Of a stretch of 64,000 nucleotides of DNA, positions 58,634 to 64,000 are shown one piece after another (position 1 is the first letter of the stretch; the number at the start of each line of letters is the position of its first letter). The translations under genes were made by a program, and so were the position numbers. The notes below the pieces were generated by a model. That model worked only from the letters and a program-made list of their open reading frames with translations, was not told where the DNA came from and did no database searches. Source of the DNA: CAVQGZ01 sp963712175 (GTDB lineage Bacteria; Actinomycetota; Actinomycetes; Jiangellales; Jiangellaceae); NCBI GenBank assembly GCA_963712175.1, contig CAVQGZ010000009.1, positions 1-64,000 of the forward strand, given 5' to 3'.

Positions 58634-59283
58634 GCCAGGGCCTCCTCGCCGTCGTCCAGGTCGCGTCCACGCGCGAGCTCGAGGCCGCGCAGGGACGCCG
58701 GGCCGGCTGCCGGGCCCTGCCCGGCCAGCCCGTCGGAGAACCCGGCGATGACGCGCTCGGCCTCCTTGAAGGTGCAGATCCTCGCGCCACGAGTGGCCGT
58801 GACCGGCTCGCCGGCGGCGAGGGAGTCGACAAGGGTGACGGCGGAGTCCGGGGTCTGGTTGTCCATGAACTCCCAGTTGACCATCACGACCGGCGCGTAG
58901 TCGCAGGCAGCGTTGCACTCCACTCGCTCGAGGCTGACCCGGCCGTCCTCGGTGACCTCGTCGTGCCCGACGCCGAGGTGGTCGGTGACCCGCTGCCAGA
59001 TCGCGTCGCCGCCCATGACGGCGCACAGGGTGTTCGTGCACACCCCGACGTGGTACTCGCCCATCGGATGCCGCTTGTACATCGTGTAGAACGTCGCCAC
59101 CGCCGTCACCTCGGCGGCGGTGATGTCCAGCTCCTGGGCGCACATCTCGATGCCCGCGGGGGTGACGTAGCCCTCGTAGGACTGCACGAGGTGCAGCATG
59201 GGCAGCAGCGCGCTGCGCGGCTCGGGGTAGGCGGCGATGAGCTCACGCATCTCTGCCCGGGCCTGCTCGGTCAGCGCGCTCAT
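58630..59283 (-). CDS. nuoE: NADH-quinone oxidoreductase subunit E
   Basis: 217 aa. Thioredoxin-like [2Fe-2S] (N1a) subunit: first Cys pair in VCTNTLCAVMGG near residue 81-86 and the second in ECNAACDYAP near 122-126. N-terminal LLPMLHLVQSYEGYVTP helix binds NuoF. A 60-residue C-terminal extension is longer than in E. coli. Overlaps nuoD and nuoF by 4 bp each. Confidence 0.95.
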   Translation of the reverse strand: MSALTEQARAEMRELIAAYPEPRSALLPMLHLVQSYEGYVTPAGIEMCAQELDITAAEVTAVATFYTMYKRHPMGEYHVGVCTNTLCAVMGGDAIWQRVTDHLGVGHDEVTEDGRVSLERVECNAACDYAPVVMVNWEFMDNQTPDSAVTLVDSLAAGEPVTATRGARICTFKEAERVIAGFSDGLAGQGPAAGPASLRGLELARGRDLDDGEEALA

Positions 59284-60644
59284 CGGTCTACGCCTCCCAT
59301 CACCGGGTCGATACCGGCGACGGCCACGATGATGTCGGCCACCTGGCCACCCTCAGCCATGGCCGACACTGCTTGCAGGTTGTTGAAGGACGGGTCTCGG
59401 AAGTGTGCGCGCCACGGCCGCGTCCCGCCGTCGGACACCAGGTGTACGCCGAGCTCGCCCCGCGGGGACTCCACGGCGCTGTAGACCTGGCCCGCCGGCA
59501 CCCGGAAGCCCTCCGTGACCAGCTTGAAGTGGTGGATGAGTGCCTCCATCGACTCGCCCATGATGTGGCGGATGTGGTCCATCGAGTTGCCCATCCCGTC
59601 GGATCCGATGGACAGCTGCGCCGGCCAGGCGATCTTCTTGTCCTCGACCATGACCGGCCCCGGCTCCTCCAGCCGCTCGACGCACTGCTCCACGATGCGC
59701 AGCGACTGCCACATCTCGTCGACGCGGATTCGGAAGCGCCCGTAGGAGTCCATCGACGTGCGAGTGGGGATGTCGAAGTCGTAGGTCTCGTAGCCGCAGT
59801 ACGGCTCCGACTTGCGCAGGTCGTGCGGTAGTCCGGTGGCGCGCAGCACCGGGCCGGTCATTCCCAGGGCCATGCAGCCGGCGAGGTCGAGGTAGCCGAC
59901 CCCGACGGTGCGGCGCTTGAAGATGGGGTTCTCGTTGCAGAACTTCTCGTACTCGGGCAGATGCTTGTGCAGCCAGGCGACGGCCTCGCGAACCTTGTCC
60001 AGGCCGTCGGCCGGGAGGTCCTGGGCGACACCGCCGGGACGGATGTAGGCGTGGTTCATACGCAGCCCGGTGAGGTCCTCGAACAGGTGCAGGAGCACCT
60101 CGCGCTCGCGGAAGCCGATCGTCATGACCGTGAGGGCGCCGATCTCCATGCCGCCGGTCGCGATGGCCACCAGGTGCGAGGAGATCCGGTTGAGCTCCAT
60201 CATCATCACGCGGATGACGTTGGCTCGGTCAGGGACCTGGTCGGTGATCCCCAGCAGCCTCTCGATGCCGAGGACGTAGGCGGCCTCGTTGTAGAACGGT
60301 GACAGGTAGTCCATCCGGGTGCAGAACGTCACGCCCTGCGTCCAGGTGCGGTACTCCATGTTCTTCTCGATACCGGTGTGCAGGTATCCCACGCCTGCTC
60401 GGGCCTCGGTCACCGTCTCGCCGTCCAGCTCGAGGATGAGCCGCAGCACGCCATGCGTCGACGGGTGCTGGGGGCCCATGTTGACCACGACACGCTCGTT
60501 GCCGACGATCTCGGCCGTCATGGCGTCCCAGTCCTGCCCGGAGACGGTGTAGACGGGGCCCTCGGTCGTCTCCCGGACGCCGGCGGTGAACGCGACGTCC
60601 TCGCCGAGGGGGTCGGCCTGGCCCGTGGAGTACGTGTCGGTCAT
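59280..60644 (-). CDS. nuoD: NADH-quinone oxidoreductase subunit D
   Basis: 454 aa from ATG 60644. 49-kDa-type subunit lining the quinone site: VVVNMGPQHPSTHGVLRLI near residue 54 (conserved His), GYLHTGIEKNMEYRTW near 86, and the C-terminal SRGELG-like ESPRGELGVHLVSDGGTRPWR near 400. N-terminal extension of about 35 residues precedes the core. Shares one base with the nuoC stop (TGATG). Confidence 0.96.
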   Translation of the reverse strand: MTDTYSTGQADPLGEDVAFTAGVRETTEGPVYTVSGQDWDAMTAEIVGNERVVVNMGPQHPSTHGVLRLILELDGETVTEARAGVGYLHTGIEKNMEYRTWTQGVTFCTRMDYLSPFYNEAAYVLGIERLLGITDQVPDRANVIRVMMMELNRISSHLVAIATGGMEIGALTVMTIGFREREVLLHLFEDLTGLRMNHAYIRPGGVAQDLPADGLDKVREAVAWLHKHLPEYEKFCNENPIFKRRTVGVGYLDLAGCMALGMTGPVLRATGLPHDLRKSEPYCGYETYDFDIPTRTSMDSYGRFRIRVDEMWQSLRIVEQCVERLEEPGPVMVEDKKIAWPAQLSIGSDGMGNSMDHIRHIMGESMEALIHHFKLVTEGFRVPAGQVYSAVESPRGELGVHLVSDGGTRPWRAHFRDPSFNNLQAVSAMAEGGQVADIIVAVAGIDPVMGGVDR

Positions 60645-61339
60645 CAGCTGTACTTCCTGCGCTCGTCCGGCGGCGGGATGGTGGCGCCCTTGTACTCGAC
60701 CTCGATGCCACCGAGCGGGTAGTCCTTGCGCTGCGGATGGCCGTCCCAGTCGTCGGGCATCTCGATGCGGGTCAGTGCCGGGTGGCCGTCGAAGATCAGG
60801 CCGAAGAAGTCCCACGTCTCGCGCTCGTGCCAGTTGTTCGACGGGTAGACGGACACGATCGACGGGATGTGCGGGTCGCTGTCGGGGGCCGCGACCTCGA
60901 TGCGCAGCCGACGGTTGTGCGTGATGGACAAGAAGGGGTAGACGGCATGCAGCTCGCGGCCCGCCTCGTCCGGGTAGTGGACGCCGTTGACCCCGAGGCA
61001 CATCTCGAAGCGAAGGGTCTCGTCGTCACGCAGCGTGCGCACGACGTCCAGCAGCCTCTCACGCACGACGAAGACCGTCAGCTCGTCGCGGTCGACCACG
61101 ACCTTCTCGATCGCCCCCGCATTCGCCGACTCGAGCGTGTCGACGACGGCGTCGAAGTACGAGCCGTAAGGACGCGGCGTGCCCACGACAAGGTTGGCGG
61201 GGTTGGCCACCCGTCGGACGAGCCCGCTGAACCCGCTGGTGTCACCCGACCCGTGCGCCCCGAATGCGCCGCGCTGCGAGGGGTGCGCGGGCAACGGCTG
61301 CGGCGTGGCCTCTTCGAGCTGGGCCTCGTTCTCACTCAT
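60644..61339 (-). CDS. nuoC: NADH-quinone oxidoreductase subunit C
   Basis: 231 aa from ATG 61339. 30-kDa subunit with the signature ERETWDFFGLIFDGHPALTRIEMPDDWDGHPQRKDYPLGG near residue 170-210. An N-terminal about 50-residue segment is disordered. Starts directly beside the nuoB stop. Confidence 0.96.
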   Translation of the reverse strand: MSENEAQLEEATPQPLPAHPSQRGAFGAHGSGDTSGFSGLVRRVANPANLVVGTPRPYGSYFDAVVDTLESANAGAIEKVVVDRDELTVFVVRERLLDVVRTLRDDETLRFEMCLGVNGVHYPDEAGRELHAVYPFLSITHNRRLRIEVAAPDSDPHIPSIVSVYPSNNWHERETWDFFGLIFDGHPALTRIEMPDDWDGHPQRKDYPLGGIEVEYKGATIPPPDERRKYS

Positions 61340-61894
61340 CTAGCGCAGCAGCCCCTTCATCTCGATCGTCGGGGTCGCGGTGAGCGCGAGCTGTTCCGCC
61401 TCGTCCTCGGCTGCGATGCGGTTCGGTCCGAGCGGCGTGTCCTGGATCTGGTCGTGGATCTTGAGGATGGCGTCCAGAAGCATCTCGGGTCGCGGAGGGC
61501 AGCCCGGCAGGTACACGTCCACCGGGACGACGTGGTCCACGCCCTGGACGATCGCGTAGTTGTTGAACATGCCCCCTGACGAGGCGCACACGCCCATCGA
61601 GATGACCCACTTGGGGTTGGGCATCTGGTCGTAGACCTGCCGGAGGATGGGCGCCATCTTCTGGCTCACGCGGCCCGCCACGATCATCAGGTCGGCCTGG
61701 CGGGGCGAGGCTCGGAACACCTCCATGCCGAAGCGCGACAGGTCGTAGCGCGGACCGCCTGTCGTCATCATCTCGATGGCACAGCACGCGAGGCCGAACG
61801 TCGCCGGCCACAAGGAGCCCTTGCGGAAGTAGCCCGCGAGGTCCTCGACGGTGCTGAGCAGGAACCCGCTCGGCAGCTTCTCTTCGATACCCAT
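61340..61894 (-). CDS. nuoB: NADH-quinone oxidoreductase subunit B
   Basis: 184 aa from ATG 61894, after a GGAGAGA ribosome site. Carries the terminal N2 [4Fe-4S] cluster: LACCAIEMM (adjacent Cys pair near residue 37), GVCASSGG near 103 and LPGCPPRPEML near 133. It contacts the quinone site with NuoD. The N-terminal stretch MGIEEKLPSGFLLSTVEDLAGYFRKGSLWP is typical of actinobacteria. Confidence 0.97.
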   Translation of the reverse strand: MGIEEKLPSGFLLSTVEDLAGYFRKGSLWPATFGLACCAIEMMTTGGPRYDLSRFGMEVFRASPRQADLMIVAGRVSQKMAPILRQVYDQMPNPKWVISMGVCASSGGMFNNYAIVQGVDHVVPVDVYLPGCPPRPEMLLDAILKIHDQIQDTPLGPNRIAAEDEAEQLALTATPTIEMKGLLR

Positions 61895-61908
61895 GGTTGT
61901 CTCTCCGG

Positions 61909-62268
61909 TCAGTCCCAGTCGAGTCCGCCGCGACGCCACTCGTAGACGTAGGCGACGGTGATGAGAACGAGGAAAAGCGCCATGGCGTAGAACCCGAACA
62001 GCCCCAGCGCGTCGAAGTGCACGGCCCAGGGGTAGAGGAAGACGATCTCGATGTCGAAGATGATGAACATCATGGCCGTCAGGTAGTACTTGATCGGGAA
62101 CCGTCCGCCGCCCTGGGCCTGAGGGGTCGGCTCGATTCCGCACTCGTAGGCGTCGAGCTTGGCGCGGTTGAACCGGCTCGGTCCGGTGACCTTGCCCGCG
62201 ACGAGGGAGAACAGGGCGAACGCGGCGGCAAGACCGGCGAGGCCGAGCACCGGCACGAACGGGTTCAC
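61909..62268 (-). CDS. nuoA: NADH-quinone oxidoreductase subunit A
   Basis: 119 aa from GTG 62268 (M-N-P-F-V-P-V), chosen because GGAGG at 62274-62278 sits at the right spacing; the TTG at 62280 and ATG at 62271 overlap that site. Three membrane helices; the conserved ECGIEPT segment near residue 46, FDIEIVFLYPWA near 77, and a Glu in the loop. First gene of the fourteen-gene operon; a Rex-type palindrome lies just upstream. Confidence 0.96.
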   Translation of the reverse strand: MNPFVPVLGLAGLAAAFALFSLVAGKVTGPSRFNRAKLDAYECGIEPTPQAQGGGRFPIKYYLTAMMFIIFDIEIVFLYPWAVHFDALGLFGFYAMALFLVLITVAYVYEWRRGGLDWD

Positions 62269-62285
62269 CATGTCCTCCAAGAGGT

Positions 62286-62301
62286 CGTGAAGGCCTTCAC
62301 A
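62286..62301 (-). promoter_or_regulatory. Rex-type operator (NADH/NAD redox) upstream of nuoA
   Basis: The minus strand reads TGTGAAGGCCTTCACG, with a perfect 14-bp palindrome GTGAAGGCCTTCAC. It fits the actinobacterial Rex consensus (TGTGAAC-N3-TTCACA) at about 14 of 16 positions and sits 18 bp before the nuoA start. Rex represses nuo and other respiratory genes when NADH is low. The rex gene is not in the window. The site lies between nuoA and the nearby menG 3' end. Confidence 0.75.
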
Positions 62302-62319
62302 AACCTTTCCGACCGCATC

Positions 62320-63036
62320 CTAGGCCGCTCGCGGCGCGCGGTTCGAACGGGTGGCGCGATGAAGGGTGACGATTCCACCGGACAGGTTGCGCCACTGCAC
62401 CTCGCTCCATCCGCACTCGCCGATGGCCGCGGCCAACGAGGGTTGGTCGGGCCAGTCCTGGATGGACTCGGCGAGGTAGACGTAGGCATCGGGCGCACTG
62501 GAGACGCGGCGCGCGATCGCGGGAAGCGCCTGCATGAGGTAGTTCTCGTAGACGGTGCGGAACGCGGTGTTCGTCGGGTGGCTGAACTCACAGACAACGA
62601 GCGTCCCGCCCGCACGGGTGACTCGCGCCATCTCGGCCAGGCCGACGGACGGATCGACGAGGTTGCGCAGCCCGAACGAGATCGTGACCGCGTCGAACGA
62701 CGCGTCGGCGAAGGGCAGCCGCAGGGCGTCGGCAGCGATGAACGTCAGGTGCTCGCGGCGAGGACGACCCGCCCGGAGCATGCCGAGGGAGAAGTCGGCG
62801 GCCACGACCTCGGCTCCGAGAGCGTGAATGGCGTCACTCGACGTGCCAGTTCCAGCAGCCAGGTCGAGGACACGGTCGCCCGGACGCGAGTCGACGGCTG
62901 AGACGACCTGGCGACGCCAGCGACGGTCCTGACCTGCGGACAGAACGTCGTTGGTCAGGTCGTAGCGGCGCGCGACCGCGTCGAACATCGCCGCCACCTC
63001 GTGCGGCTTCTTGGACAGGTCGGCGCGGTGGCTCAC
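62320..63036 (-). CDS. menG: Demethylmenaquinone methyltransferase
   Basis: 238 aa from GTG 63036. Class I SAM methyltransferase of the UbiE/MenG type: N-terminal FDAVARRYDLTNDVLSAGQDRRWRR signature near residue 18, the SAM-binding LDLAAGTGTSSDA near 60, VAADFSLGMLRAGR near 80, and FGLRNLVDP near 118. It does the last step of menaquinone synthesis. Convergent/adjacent to nuo only in location: it is transcribed from the same side as nuo but upstream, with its stop 52 bp before nuoA. Confidence 0.94.
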   Translation of the reverse strand: MSHRADLSKKPHEVAAMFDAVARRYDLTNDVLSAGQDRRWRRQVVSAVDSRPGDRVLDLAAGTGTSSDAIHALGAEVVAADFSLGMLRAGRPRREHLTFIAADALRLPFADASFDAVTISFGLRNLVDPSVGLAEMARVTRAGGTLVVCEFSHPTNTAFRTVYENYLMQALPAIARRVSSAPDAYVYLAESIQDWPDQPSLAAAIGECGWSEVQWRNLSGGIVTLHRATRSNRAPRAA

Positions 63037-63075
63037 CGTGCCAGGCTACGCAGAACGGCCGTAACCTTTGCCCTC

Positions 63076-64000
63076 GTGTCCGTCGTCGCCGAGGTCCCCA
63101 GCGCACAGCTGGTGGTCCGCAGCCGTGTCGTGGACGACCCCGGCCCGCTGCTCGACCTGGTTCCCGACGACGGCCTCGTCTGGTTGCGCCGCGATGACGG
63201 CATGGTTGCCTGGGGCGAGGTGATCAGGTGGGAGCTGTCCGGCCCGGACCGTTTCGCAGAGGCTGCCCGCACCTGGAAGCAGGCACTGGCCGGTGCAGTC
63301 GTGCGCGACGACGTGGGTGTCGCGGGGTCGGGTCCGGTGGCCTTCGGGTCGTTCACCTTCGCCGAGGACGCCCCATCCGTCCTCCTGGTGCCGGCCGTCG
63401 TCGTCGGGCGGCGCGACGGGGTCAGCTGGGTGACCACGATCAGCAGCGGGGACCGCGTCCCTGAGTCGGCGCAGCCGCGTCCGACGGATGACCCACGCCC
63501 TCCCGGCGACGTGACGTTCGAGGCAGGGACGCTCGGCGACCTGGAGTGGTCGAACGCGGTCTCGTCCGCGGTGGCACGGATCGGCGCCGGTGAGCTCGAC
63601 AAGGTTGTGCTGGCCCGCGACCTCGTCGCCCGCACCGAGCACCCGCTCGACCCGCGGTGGCCCCTGCGGCGACTGGCCGAGCAGTACCCGGGGTGCTGGA
63701 CGTTCCACGTCGACGGACTTCTCGGGGCGACACCGGAGATGCTCATCCGGCTCGAGCGGGGGCTGGCCACCTCACGGGTTCTGGCCGGCACGATTCGCCG
63801 GACCGGTGACGACGAGCACGACTTGGCTCTGGCGGCGTCGCTCGCGCGATCGTCCAAGGACCTCGAGGAGCACGAGTTCGCGGTGCGCTCGGTCGCCGAC
63901 GCGCTGGCACACCACGGCACGCTGAACGTCCCCGAGACACCCTTCGTCCTGCACCTGCCCAACGTCATGCACCTGGCCACCGACGTGACGGGAGTCGTGC
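63076..64000 (+). CDS. menF: Isochorismate synthase MenF, partial (truncated by window end)
   Basis: GTG 63076 opens a frame with no stop to the window edge (308 codons seen). The chorismate-binding enzyme pattern is clear: ELDKVVLARDL near residue 175, LLGATPEMLIRLERG near 217, SRVLAGTIRRTGDDEHD near 235 and SSKDLEEHEFAVRSV near 258. This is the Mg-binding and catalytic part of isochorismate synthase, the first committed step to menaquinone (or salicylate-type siderophores). It is divergent from menG across 39 bp, and the pairing favours menaquinone. TAACCT 10 bp before GTG suggests a leaderless mRNA. Confidence 0.9.
   Translation, partial: MSVVAEVPSAQLVVRSRVVDDPGPLLDLVPDDGLVWLRRDDGMVAWGEVIRWELSGPDRFAEAARTWKQALAGAVVRDDVGVAGSGPVAFGSFTFAEDAPSVLLVPAVVVGRRDGVSWVTTISSGDRVPESAQPRPTDDPRPPGDVTFEAGTLGDLEWSNAVSSAVARIGAGELDKVVLARDLVARTEHPLDPRWPLRRLAEQYPGCWTFHVDGLLGATPEMLIRLERGLATSRVLAGTIRRTGDDEHDLALAASLARSSKDLEEHEFAVRSVADALAHHGTLNVPETPFVLHLPNVMHLATDVTGVV

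Noticed and set aside
1..64000. CRISPR array, toxin-antitoxin pair, prophage or insertion sequence
   Set aside because: No regularly spaced repeats, transposase, integrase or known toxin fold was seen in any translated frame; the operon structure is continuous core genome.

Overview
The window is chromosomal DNA of a high-GC, Gram-positive actinobacterium (Actinomycetota). The evidence is the CysM-CysO-Mec cysteine pathway next to clpS/DUF2017/murI/rph/rdgB in the mycobacterial order, a complete nuoA-N complex I with menaquinone genes beside it, KorAB, HadAB-like dehydratases between rpmG and murB, DUF3039/DUF3048/DUF3152/DUF4097 proteins, many GTG starts and 4-bp stop/start overlaps, and a tmRNA whose tag ends FDLAA. 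Genus cannot be read from the sequence alone. A full complex I argues against many Micrococcales and fits lineages such as Propionibacteriales, Kineosporiales or Geodermatophilales (inference).

Layout. 1-191: end of something lying to the left, closed by the 3' half of a tRNA-Lys gene (100-134), which looks like an integration-site scar. 192-5755: DUF3152 metalloprotease-like protein, a stand-alone LigD-type NHEJ polymerase, FUSC-family membrane protein, cytochrome P450, GroES-like protein, DUF427, DUF3618. 5773-8319: Ni/Co ECF transporter CbiMN-CbiQ-CbiO, divergent from a peroxiredoxin across a palindrome. 8919-14567: tRNA-Leu, then (minus strand) clpS, DUF2017, mec, cysO, cysM, murI, an Rv1339-like MBL protein, rph and rdgB. 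14602-18267: NAD salvage (pncB, pncA) plus a large PLP enzyme. 18278-21905: small proteins, and a thioredoxin/MBL operon behind a perfect CsoR/CstR-type operator. 21902-25556: an Fe(III) ABC transporter behind a DtxR/IdeR box.

25630-29666: DUF4097 protein overlapping the 3' end of ssrA (tmRNA), then DUF3048 lipoprotein, hydrolase and smpB, so both trans-translation partners are present. 29693-34430: GlsB-like protein, M23 amidase/endopeptidase, ftsX, ftsE, prfB. 34511-38886: a compact Tad (Flp pilus-type) secretion operon ending in a strong hairpin. 38887-39208: gene-free, with a nested inverted repeat. 39209-41515: murB, HadB/HadA-like proteins, rpmG, tRNA-Met, tRNA-Thr, tRNA-Tyr. 41538-46206: yajQ, korA, korB, GNAT, rarD.

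46190-64000: energy metabolism. A polyprenyl diphosphate synthase gene follows nuoA-N, which is preceded by a Rex-type redox operator. menG and the start of a menF-type isochorismate synthase lie next to it, so NADH oxidation, quinone side-chain synthesis and quinone head-group synthesis are grouped. The menF gene runs off the right edge.

No CRISPR array, insertion sequence or phage gene is visible. The most interesting signals are regulatory or structural: four good palindromic operators, the tRNA-Lys scar, the tmRNA/CDS overlap, the nested inverted repeat upstream of the tad operon, and a few unusual proteins (GroES-like paralog coupled to a P450, a Cys-x-Cys PLP enzyme next to NAD salvage, a pilin-like protein without the usual Glu5).
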